From Microbacterium jejuense (GTDB lineage Bacteria > Actinomycetota > Actinomycetes > Actinomycetales > Microbacteriaceae), in assembly GCF_019511665.1 (NCBI RefSeq), contig NZ_JAEUAW010000005.1, forward strand, positions 62,001 through 126,000: a DNA stretch of 64,000 nt. The letters are read 5' to 3'. Positions 50,897 to 58,023 of this stretch are shown piece after piece. How positions within the stretch are numbered: the stretch's first letter is position 1; each line of letters opens with the position of its first letter. The notes beneath the pieces are model-generated. The model searched no databases. It was given only the letters and a program-made list of their open reading frames with translations, and was not told the origin of the DNA. The translations under genes and the position numbers were made by a program.

Positions 50897-51904
50897 TCAG
50901 TCGATCGTCACGTAGTCGGCGCCGGAGTAGTGCCCGGACTTCAGCTTCTGGCGCTGCAGCAGCACGTCGTTGAGCAGGCTCGACGCGCCGTAGCGGAAGA
51001 GGTGCGGCTGCAGCCACTCCTCACCCACCGTCTCGGCGACGGTGACGAGGTACTTGATGGCGTCCTTCGACGTGCGGATGCCGCCGGCCGGCTTGACCCC
51101 GATCTTCTCGCCCGTCGCGCGATGCCAGTCGCGCACGACCTCCAGCATCAGCAGCGTGACCGGCAGCGTCGCCGCCGGCGACACCTTGCCCGTCGACGTC
51201 TTGATGAAGTCGCCGCCGGCGAGGATCGCGAGCCACGACGCACGCTTGATGTTGTCGTACGTGTTGAGCTCGCCGGTCTCGAGGATCACCTTGAGCGACG
51301 CGAAGGTGCCGTCCTCGCGCCGACAGGCCTGCTTGACCCGCGCGATCTGGTCGAACACCAGGCCGTAGCGCCCCGCGAGGAACGCGCCTCGGTCGATCAC
51401 CATGTCGATCTCGTCGGCTCCGTGGGCGACCGCCTCGGCCGTGTCCGCGAGCTTGATGTCGAGCGACGCGCGGCCGCTCGGGAACGCGGTCGCGACGGCC
51501 GCGACGCTCACGCCGCCCTCGTCCGGATCCCCGTGCGCTGAGCCGAGCGCCTCGACGGCGTACGGCACCATGTCGCCGTAGACGCAGACGGCCGCGACGC
51601 GAGGGGTGGTCTGGTCGGAGGCATCCGGATTCAGCGCCTTCGCGACGAGCGACCGCACCCTTCCCGGCGTATCGGCGCCCTCGAGCGTCGTCAGGTCGAT
51701 GAGCTGGATGATCTTGTCGAGCGCCCACGCCTTGGACGAGGTCTTGATGGAGCGCGTGCCGAGCGCAGCGGCGCGCTGCTCGAGGCCGACGGCGTCGACG
51801 CCGGGCAGGCCGTGCAGGTAACGGCGCAGCGTCGTGTCGTCGGGTTCGCCGCCGAGGAGCTCTACGGCCCGCTCGGGCAGCGTCACGATGGAGGTGCCTG
51901 ACAT
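50897..51904 (-). CDS. deoC: deoxyribose-phosphate aldolase
   Basis: DeoC splits 2-deoxyribose 5-phosphate into glyceraldehyde 3-phosphate and acetaldehyde. The 335-aa protein is of the longer class with an N-terminal helical extension. The Schiff-base Lys lies in GGDFIKTSTGKV, the second Lys in GVKPAGGIRT and the Asp in HGADEIDMVID. It follows the SorC/DeoR regulator and precedes two aldehyde-dehydrogenase genes. Confidence 0.94.
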   Translation of the reverse strand: MSGTSIVTLPERAVELLGGEPDDTTLRRYLHGLPGVDAVGLEQRAAALGTRSIKTSSKAWALDKIIQLIDLTTLEGADTPGRVRSLVAKALNPDASDQTTPRVAAVCVYGDMVPYAVEALGSAHGDPDEGGVSVAAVATAFPSGRASLDIKLADTAEAVAHGADEIDMVIDRGAFLAGRYGLVFDQIARVKQACRREDGTFASLKVILETGELNTYDNIKRASWLAILAGGDFIKTSTGKVSPAATLPVTLLMLEVVRDWHRATGEKIGVKPAGGIRTSKDAIKYLVTVAETVGEEWLQPHLFRYGASSLLNDVLLQRQKLKSGHYSGADYVTID

Positions 51905-51950
51905 GTCGGGACTGCCTTTCGATGGAGTGCGCAGGGCGCGATGACAGGGT

Positions 51951-52895
51951 TCAGCCGTCGAGCAGCTGGAGGGCGGTGGACTCGTCGGTGACGAGCACGG
52001 TGCACAGGCCCGAGGCGACGACAGCCGCGGCGACGGCGCGCTTGGCGGCACCGGCGACCGCAGCGATCGCGACGCGGGCCTCACGCAGCTCGTCGAGCGA
52101 CAGGCCGACCGTGCGGGCGTCGAGGTCGGGATCGACGATGCGCCCCTGGGCGTCGATGTAGCGCCCGACGACGTCGCCCACCGCGCCCGCCGCGACGAGG
52201 CGATCGATGTCGGACGGCGCGAGGTAGCCGCTGTCGACGTGCACCGAGCCGTGGTCGGCGGCACCGGCGCTGAAGAGGTACGCGTCGGCGGAGCGGGCGA
52301 GCTCGAGCACGCGCGCCACGACGCGGTCGGCCTCGATCGCATCCTTCGTGGCGCGGTGCTCGAGGATCGCCGGGCTCGGCAGCAGTGCGGCGCTGCCGCC
52401 GCCCTTCTGGGCGATGCCGACGGCGGTGGCGGCCGCAGTGCCCGGCCGCGGCGTCATGCTCACGCCGCCGTTGATCTGGACGACGTCGGTGTGCGACGAC
52501 CAGCCGTCGCGCAGGTCGTGGGCGATGTCGGCCAGCGTGCGACCCCAGCTCACGCCCAGCACGCGGGGACTCGGCCGCAGCGACGCGAGGTGGTCGGCGG
52601 CGGCCTGCGCCACCCGCTGCTGCAGCTCGTCCTCGCTGCGCACGCCCGCGCGCGAGACCACGACCGCGTCGGCGAGCCCGCGCTCGTCGCGCAGGCGGCG
52701 TTCGAGCTGCGGGCGCCGCGCCCGCGAGTGGAGGATCTCGATGCGCACGAAGCCGGCGTCCTTCGCCTGCGTCAGCAGGCGTCCCACCTTCCAGCGCGTG
52801 ATCTGCAGGCTCTTGCCGATCTCTTCCTGCGTGAGGTTCTCTTCGTAGTAGAGCTCGGCGGCACGGATCGAGAGGAGTTCGTCGACGGCGTCCAC
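51951..52895 (-). CDS. SorC/DeoR-family sugar-binding transcriptional regulator
   Basis: The 314-aa protein has an N-terminal HTH (ENLTQEEIGKSLQITRWKVGRLLTQA) and a C-terminal sugar-phosphate-binding domain (VLGVSWGRTLADIAHDL, LLPSPAILEHR). It resembles the DeoR of Bacillus, whose effector is deoxyribose 5-phosphate. GTG at 52895 has GGAGG 4 nt upstream. It heads its own operon, with a palindromic operator 49-83 nt before the start, so autoregulation is likely. Confidence 0.9.
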   Translation of the reverse strand: MDAVDELLSIRAAELYYEENLTQEEIGKSLQITRWKVGRLLTQAKDAGFVRIEILHSRARRPQLERRLRDERGLADAVVVSRAGVRSEDELQQRVAQAAADHLASLRPSPRVLGVSWGRTLADIAHDLRDGWSSHTDVVQINGGVSMTPRPGTAAATAVGIAQKGGGSAALLPSPAILEHRATKDAIEADRVVARVLELARSADAYLFSAGAADHGSVHVDSGYLAPSDIDRLVAAGAVGDVVGRYIDAQGRIVDPDLDARTVGLSLDELREARVAIAAVAGAAKRAVAAAVVASGLCTVLVTDESTALQLLDG

Positions 52896-52943
52896 GATCC
52901 TCCCTTCGTCGTCACCTCCAGGCTGACACACTCGCGCGCACGC

Positions 52944-52978
52944 GAGCAACATCTGCACAGAGTTTGCTCACATGAGCA
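52944..52978. promoter_or_regulatory. operator of the deo operon
   Basis: GAGCAA at 52944 and TTGCTCA at 52964 are inverted with 14 nt between them, and TGCTCA/TGAGCA (52965-52978) is an overlapping 14-bp palindrome. Three related half sites upstream of a SorC/DeoR gene fit its own operator. Confidence 0.6.
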
Positions 52979-52995
52979 GACCGGGATCGACGACG

Positions 52996-53973
52996 TCAGG
53001 TGAGCTCGCTGCGGACCCGCACGATGTCGTCGGCGATCTGCGCGATCAGCGTGTCGACGTCCTCGAACGCGACCATGCCCCGGATGCGCGACACGAACTC
53101 GACCTCGACGGTGTGGCCGTACAGGTCGAGATCCGTCTCGTCCAGCACATAGGCCTCGACCTGGCGCACGTCGACGTCGTCGAACGTGGGGTTCGTGCCG
53201 ATGCTGATCGCCGCCGGGTACCGCACACTGCTGCGGGGAGTGGATGCCGCATCCCCCGGCATCCCCTCGTCCACCAGCCATCCCGCGTACACGCCCTCGG
53301 CAGGCACGAAGCCCTCGAGGTCGGGCGACAGGTTGGCGGTCGGGAAGCCGAGCTCGCGACCGCGCTTGAGGCCGTGCACGACCTCGCCGCGCACGGCGTG
53401 CGGACGCCCGAGCAGGCGCGCCGCGCCGGCGACGTCGCCCGCGTCGAGCAGCTCGCGCACCCACGTCGACGACACGCGGCGTCCGGCGTCGATCGCCCGC
53501 ACGTCGTCGACCACGTGCACCTCGAAGCCGAACTCGGGGCCGAGTTCGCGCAGCAGGGCGGGGTTGCCCGCGCCGCCGCGGCCGAATCGGAAGTCCGCGC
53601 CCACCATCACGATGCGCACGCCGAGGGCGCCGACCAGCACGTGCTCGACGAACTCGCGCGCGCCGAGGTCGGCGAGCGCACGGTCGAACGTCAGCATGAG
53701 GGTGGCGTCCGCGCCCGCGTCCGCCAGCAGTCGCAGCTTCTGCTCGACGCCGACGAGACTCTGCGGGCAGATCTCTGGCCGCAGCAGCGCCAGCGGGTTG
53801 CGGTCGAAGGTCACCGCGACGACGCGCGCGCCGTCGGCCAGGCGGAGGGCGTCCACCCTCGCGCGGTCGATCACGGCGCGGTGGCCGGAGTGCACGCCGT
53901 CGAACTTGCCGATCGCGACGACCGACGGGCCGAACCCGGCCGGCACCTCACTGGGGTCGCGGAAGACGATCAC
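52996..53973 (-). CDS. ribF: bifunctional riboflavin kinase/FAD synthetase
   Basis: RibF converts riboflavin to FMN and then FAD. The 325-aa protein has an N-terminal nucleotidyltransferase domain (AIGKFDGVHSGHR; GADFRFGRGGAGN; SSTWVREL) and a C-terminal kinase domain (GRELGFPTANL, GVYAGWL, AISIGTNPTFD). Its GTG overlaps the stop of the upstream membrane protein gene by 4 nt. It is the last gene of the truB side of the cluster. Confidence 0.95.
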   Translation of the reverse strand: MIVFRDPSEVPAGFGPSVVAIGKFDGVHSGHRAVIDRARVDALRLADGARVVAVTFDRNPLALLRPEICPQSLVGVEQKLRLLADAGADATLMLTFDRALADLGAREFVEHVLVGALGVRIVMVGADFRFGRGGAGNPALLRELGPEFGFEVHVVDDVRAIDAGRRVSSTWVRELLDAGDVAGAARLLGRPHAVRGEVVHGLKRGRELGFPTANLSPDLEGFVPAEGVYAGWLVDEGMPGDAASTPRSSVRYPAAISIGTNPTFDDVDVRQVEAYVLDETDLDLYGHTVEVEFVSRIRGMVAFEDVDTLIAQIADDIVRVRSELT

Positions 53974-54413
53974 GATGCCACCGCCGCGGTGTCAGGCGCC
54001 GTCTGGCGTGCGCCGGGCCGATGCGTGGCGAGCCACCACAGCCCCAGGAACGGCAGCACGAGCGGCACGAAGAGGTAGCCGCGGCCGTAGTACGACCACA
54101 CCGAGTCGTGCGCGAACAGCTCGGGCGCCACGAGACTCAGCGTGCCGACGACCAGCACACCCACGAGCTCGAAGACGATGGCCACCCACGCCACGACGTA
54201 CCAGCCGCGGCGGCCGGCGAACACCAGCGCGAGCGTCGCGACGATGTACACGACGGCCGAGGCCGCCGACAGCGTATAGGCGAGCGGTGCCTCGTCGAAG
54301 CGCTCGACGATCTGCACGAAGGACCGACCGGTGGCGCCGAGGGCCATGATCGCGTACACGATCACGAGCACACGGCCGATGCCGGTCATACGGGGGCGGG
54401 CGGGCGACGACAT
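53970..54413 (-). CDS. four-helix integral membrane protein
   Basis: The 147-aa protein has four hydrophobic segments, starting with GRVLVIVYAIMALGATGRS, and an end that includes YYGRGYLFVPLVLPFLGLWWLA. The family is common next to ribF in Microbacteriaceae, with no known function. ATG at 54413 has AGGTGG 5 nt upstream and is preferred over a GTG two codons earlier. It is coupled to ribF by a GTGA overlap. Confidence 0.78.
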   Translation of the reverse strand: MSSPARPRMTGIGRVLVIVYAIMALGATGRSFVQIVERFDEAPLAYTLSAASAVVYIVATLALVFAGRRGWYVVAWVAIVFELVGVLVVGTLSLVAPELFAHDSVWSYYGRGYLFVPLVLPFLGLWWLATHRPGARQTAPDTAAVAS

Positions 54414-54499
54414 AACCACCTGAGTTTAGTTCGTGTGCTCGAATGACGGATCCGGATGCCGCCACGCGCTGTCGTGCGCAGTGCCGCAGCTGGCGCGCA

Positions 54500-54868
54500 T
54501 CAGGCGGCCTGCAGCGTCCAGATCACCTGCATGCGCCACACCATGACGGCGATCGACAGCGCGGCGACGCCCATGATGACGGTGCTCCAGCGGCTGCGCT
54601 CGAGCAGCGCCCAGGCGACCGCGGCGAACGGCAGCAGGACCGCCGAGACGAGGTACACCCAGAACTCCAGCAGGCTCCCGCTGGGCGGGTTGCCGGCGAA
54701 GGGCGAGACGATGGCGATGACGACCTGCGCGACGAGCAGCAGCTCGACGAGCGCGAGCGAGCCCACGCTCCAGTCGCTCGGGCGGCGCCCCGCCAGTCCC
54801 GCGATGATGCAGAACAGGCCGGCCGCGACGGCGACGACCACCTGCACGATGGTGAACCACAGGATCAT
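54500..54868 (-). CDS. four-helix integral membrane protein coupled to truB
   Basis: The 122-aa protein is nearly all hydrophobic (four helices), with a short polar loop GLAGRRPSDWSVG. Its ATG overlaps the truB stop by 4 nt. No function is recognised. Confidence 0.75.
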   Translation of the reverse strand: MILWFTIVQVVVAVAAGLFCIIAGLAGRRPSDWSVGSLALVELLLVAQVVIAIVSPFAGNPPSGSLLEFWVYLVSAVLLPFAAVAWALLERSRWSTVIMGVAALSIAVMVWRMQVIWTLQAA

Positions 54869-55770
54869 CGAGCCGCCTCCTCGGGCATGTTCATCGCGCT
54901 CTTGACGTCGGCGCCACGGCGCTCGACGATGCCGACCAGGCCACCGGCGGGGTCGACCGCCGCCGTGGGGCTCGCGGGCAGCCGCGACGCGGCGCCCGTC
55001 AGACGCTTGCCGTGACGCAGGTCGCGCGCCTCTTCGGCGGTCACGTCGAAGCGGCCGAGCACCGCTGCCGCCGCCTCCGCGGGCGCGAGCAGCGGCGCAT
55101 CGGCGATCGCGTCGACAGCGACGGCGGTCGCGACGTCGAAGGGGCCGATGCGGGTGCGGCGGAGCGCCGTCAGGTGCCCGCCGACACCGAGCGCGGCTCC
55201 GAGGTCGCGTGCGAGCGAGCGGATGTAGGTGCCGCTGGAACAGTCGACGACGACGTCCACGTCGACGACCCCCTCGGTCGCCGAGACCGTCGAAGCGCGG
55301 CGCTCGGCGAGCACCGCGAACCGCGACACCGTGACCTCGCGAGCCTTGAGCTGGACGTCCTCCCCTGCGCGCGCGAGGTCGTACGCGCGCCGGCCGTCGA
55401 CCTTGATGGCCGAGTACGTGCTCGGCACCTGCGAGATGCGGCCGGTGAGCGGCGCGATGGCCTCGGCGATGCGGGAGGACTCGAGGGACGAGGCATCCAC
55501 CGTCCCGACGATCTGCCCGTCGGCGTCGTCGGTGTCGGTCGACACGCCGAGACGGATCGTCGCCTCGTACGTCTTGTCGAGCCCCACGACGAACGTGAGA
55601 AGACGCGTCGCGCCCTCGACGCCCAGCACGAGCAGGCCCGTGGCCATCGGGTCGACGGTTCCCGCGTGCCCGATCTTGCGGGTGCCGAGTGCGCGACGGG
55701 CGCGCGCGACGACGTCGTGGCTCGTGATGCCCTGCGGCTTGTCGACCAGCAGGATGCCCGGCGCGGCCAT
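54865..55770 (-). CDS. truB: tRNA pseudouridine(55) synthase
   Basis: TruB makes the T-loop pseudouridine of tRNA. The 301-aa protein has GILLVDKPQGITSHDVV, the catalytic Asp in KIGHAGTVDPMATG, and VVDCSSGTYIRSLARDLG. Its ATG overlaps the stop of the uridine-kinase-like gene by one base (TGATG). Its usual neighbour rbfA is separated here by the kinase and by an oppositely oriented mutY. Confidence 0.95.
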   Translation of the reverse strand: MAAPGILLVDKPQGITSHDVVARARRALGTRKIGHAGTVDPMATGLLVLGVEGATRLLTFVVGLDKTYEATIRLGVSTDTDDADGQIVGTVDASSLESSRIAEAIAPLTGRISQVPSTYSAIKVDGRRAYDLARAGEDVQLKAREVTVSRFAVLAERRASTVSATEGVVDVDVVVDCSSGTYIRSLARDLGAALGVGGHLTALRRTRIGPFDVATAVAVDAIADAPLLAPAEAAAAVLGRFDVTAEEARDLRHGKRLTGAASRLPASPTAAVDPAGGLVGIVERRGADVKSAMNMPEEAAR

Positions 55771-56444
55771 CAGCCGACGATCCGGGGGTGTGCGAGATCG
55801 GCGTTGTCGACGACGACGGATGCCGCCTCCCGCGGCCGCGCCTCGTCGAGGTACAGCTGCTGGCCCTGCCGGTAGCGGGAGTTGGACGGAGCGTCCGGGT
55901 CGGGGTCGGAACCGTCGCGGAGCGCCATCCGGGCGTACGTCGTGGCGAACGGCGCGTCGAGCCAGATCGACCAGTCCCACAGGTCCCGCAGCTCGGGACG
56001 GTGGAGGAAGATGCCGTCGATCACGAGCACCGCGTCGCGCGGCGCGGTCACCCACTGGGACTCGACGGGCGCGTCGCGTGCGACGTCGAACGCGGCCAGC
56101 TGGAACCCGGTCGTCCCCGCCGTCTGCGCGCCGTCCCGGAACGGGTCCAGCAGCACGCGCCGGAACGTGGCGTAGTCGTAGGAGTCGCGGTAGAAGCCCT
56201 CGGGACTGCGGCGGCCCCGTTCGTAGCGCTCGGCCCGCGGCCGGTGGAACCCGTCGATGCCCGCGCGGAACACCGCGTCGCCGGCCTCGGCGAACACCTC
56301 CGCAAGCCCGTCGGCGAACACCGTCTTGCTTGCCCCGTCGAGCCCGTCGACCGCGATCACGACGCGTCCTGCGGGGTACCTGCGCCGCACCCTGTCGCGC
56401 AGCTCGCGCCACAGCGTCGTCGTGGGCGTGATGGGCAGGCGCAT
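55770..56444 (-). CDS. uridine-kinase-like P-loop protein
   Basis: The 224-aa protein has a phosphoribulokinase/uridine-kinase fold: a P-loop in VDGLDGASKTVFADGL, the substrate region AGIDGFHRPRAERY, and VLVIDGIFLHRPEL as the Walker B-type segment. The P-loop has Ser where the last Gly of GxxxxGKT is expected. Substrate is unproven. ATG at 56444 has TAGGCT 6 nt upstream. Translation is coupled to truB. Confidence 0.85.
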   Translation of the reverse strand: MRLPITPTTTLWRELRDRVRRRYPAGRVVIAVDGLDGASKTVFADGLAEVFAEAGDAVFRAGIDGFHRPRAERYERGRRSPEGFYRDSYDYATFRRVLLDPFRDGAQTAGTTGFQLAAFDVARDAPVESQWVTAPRDAVLVIDGIFLHRPELRDLWDWSIWLDAPFATTYARMALRDGSDPDPDAPSNSRYRQGQQLYLDEARPREAASVVVDNADLAHPRIVG

Positions 56445-56450
56445 GCCTCC

Positions 56451-56456
56451 AGCCTA
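56451..56456 (-). promoter_or_regulatory. -10 box of leaderless kinase-truB promoter
   Basis: TAGGCT lies 6 nt before the ATG at 56444, so truB and the genes after it can be transcribed independently of infB. Confidence 0.5.
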
Positions 56457-56532
56457 CGGCGCGGCGGCGACCCACCCGTTCTCGACGATCGGCCCTGCCG
56501 GGCAGGCGGGACCCCGAGGTTGCGCGAGCGCA

Positions 56533-56538
56533 TACGCT
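56533..56538 (+). promoter_or_regulatory. -10 box of leaderless mutY promoter
   Basis: TACGCT lies 7 nt before the GTG at 56546. Confidence 0.45.
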
Positions 56539-56545
56539 GGAGCGC

Positions 56546-57433
56546 GTGCCCGTGACGACCGCTGCGCGACCCGATCTCGCGACGCCGCTCGTCGCGTGGT
56601 ACCGCGAGAACGCGCGCGACCTGCCCTGGCGGCATCCCGGATTCGGGGCATGGGGCGTCCTCGTCAGCGAGTTCATGCTGCAGCAGACGCCCGTGAACCG
56701 CGTGATCCCTCACCTGCAGGCGTGGCTCGACCGGTGGCCGACGCCGAGCGACCTCGCTGCGGCGGCGCCCGCCGATGCGGTGCGACAGTGGGCGAACCTC
56801 GGCTATCCGCGCCGGGCGCTGTGGCTGCACCGCGCCGCGGTCGAGATCCGCGATCGCCACGACGGCGTCGTGCCTCGCGACGTCGATGCGCTCCTCGCCC
56901 TCACCGGAATCGGCGACTACACCGCGCGGGCTGTGGCGGTGTTCGCGTACGGGGACCGGCATCCCGTCGTCGACACGAACACGCGACGGGTCCTGGCGCG
57001 CGCGATCGACGGGCGTTCGCAGCCGGGACCGCCGTCGCGTCGTGACCTCGATGCCATGTCGGAGATCCTCCCCGACGACGTCGCCACGGCCGCCGTCGTC
57101 AACGCCGCCGCGATGGAGCTCGGCGCCATCGTGTGCACGGCTCGCGCGCCGCGCTGCGAGGCGTGTCCGCTGCAGGACCGCTGCGCCTGGCTCGCCGCCG
57201 GCCGCCCCGACACCGGTGACGACCGCCGCAAGCAGGCGCGCTACGAGGGCAGCGACCGACAGGCGCGCGGCGCCGTGCTGAAGACGCTCAGGGATGCCGC
57301 CACCCACGCCGTCCCGCTGGCTGACGTCGTGCCCGACTGGCCCGACGCACTGCAGCGCGACCGTGCGATCGACTCGCTCATCGCGGACGGGCTCGCCGAG
57401 GCGGCCGATGGGATGCTGCGACTCCCCCGGTGA
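56546..57433 (+). CDS. mutY: A/G-specific adenine DNA glycosylase
   Basis: MutY removes adenine mispaired with 8-oxoguanine. The 295-aa protein has DLPWRHPGFGAWGVLVSEFM and LQQTPVNRV near the N-terminus, the helix-hairpin-helix LTGIGDYTARAV, the catalytic Asp in PVVDTNTRRV and a C-X6-C-X2-C-X5-C iron-sulfur loop. It lacks most of the C-terminal NUDIX-like domain that reads 8-oxoG in E. coli MutY, as in other short actinobacterial versions. It is the only plus-strand gene inside the nusA-ribF cluster. Confidence 0.93.
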   Translation: MPVTTAARPDLATPLVAWYRENARDLPWRHPGFGAWGVLVSEFMLQQTPVNRVIPHLQAWLDRWPTPSDLAAAAPADAVRQWANLGYPRRALWLHRAAVEIRDRHDGVVPRDVDALLALTGIGDYTARAVAVFAYGDRHPVVDTNTRRVLARAIDGRSQPGPPSRRDLDAMSEILPDDVATAAVVNAAAMELGAIVCTARAPRCEACPLQDRCAWLAAGRPDTGDDRRKQARYEGSDRQARGAVLKTLRDAATHAVPLADVVPDWPDALQRDRAIDSLIADGLAEAADGMLRLPR

Positions 57434-57473
57434 ACCGGCCCGCAGACTCCGCAGAGTCCGACGTCGTGCAGAA

Positions 57474-57507
57474 GAACGCGCCGGAATCCTGTGATTCCGG
57501 CGCGTTC
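57474..57507. terminator. bidirectional terminator between mutY and rbfA
   Basis: A perfect 15-bp stem (gaacgcgccggaatc / gattccggcgcgttc) with a 4-nt loop separates the two convergent genes. Confidence 0.85.
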
Positions 57508-57520
57508 CTCGAGACTGCCC

Positions 57521-57958
57521 TCAGTCCTCTTCGTCGGCGAACTCGCGCGGCTTCAGGTACGGGTCGGCGTCGCCGGCGTACGACGCACCGGCCGCGAGAC
57601 CGGCGACCGACTCGTCACGCTCCCGCGCTTCGCGCAGCAGGTCCTCGATGTGACCGGCGTTCTCGGGGATCGCGTCGGCGATGAACTCGAGGCTCGGCGT
57701 GAGGCGCACGTTGAGCTGCTTGCCCACCTCGGAGCGCAGCATCCCGGTCGCCGACTTGAGCGCCTTGGCGGACGCCTCGCGCTCCTCGGCCGAGCCGAGC
57801 ACCGTGTAGAACACCGACGCGTGCTGCAGATCACCGGTCACGCGGACGTCGGTGATCGTCACGAAGCCGAGCCGCGGGTCGCGCAGCCCCTTCTCCAGCC
57901 GCTCGGCGAGGATCACGCGGATGCGGTCGCCCAGACGGGCCTGACGTTCGCTGGCCAT
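57521..57958 (-). CDS. rbfA: 30S ribosome-binding factor A
   Basis: RbfA aids 16S rRNA 5'-end maturation and late 30S assembly. The 145-aa protein has the single KH-like fold: DRIRVILAERLEKGLRDPRLGFVTITDVRVTGD, then SATGMLRSEVGKQLNVRLTPSLEFIAD. The C-terminal 35 residues are acidic. ATG at 57958 has TAAGGAG upstream. It lies 65 bp after infB, with a hairpin between them. Confidence 0.95.
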   Translation of the reverse strand: MASERQARLGDRIRVILAERLEKGLRDPRLGFVTITDVRVTGDLQHASVFYTVLGSAEEREASAKALKSATGMLRSEVGKQLNVRLTPSLEFIADAIPENAGHIEDLLREARERDESVAGLAAGASYAGDADPYLKPREFADEED

Positions 57959-57977
57959 GATTGCTCCTTAAGGGGAT

Positions 57978-58012
57978 GATTCCGGATGCCTGGAGCCCAG
58001 GCATCCGGAATC
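57978..58012 (-). terminator. terminator-like hairpin between infB and rbfA
   Basis: A perfect 16-bp stem (gattccggatgcctgg / ccaggcatccggaatc) with an AGC loop starts 12 nt past the infB stop and reaches to about 19 nt before the rbfA start. It is an inverted GGATGCC pair. It may attenuate rbfA expression. Confidence 0.75.
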
Positions 58013-58023
58013 AGTACGCGGAC

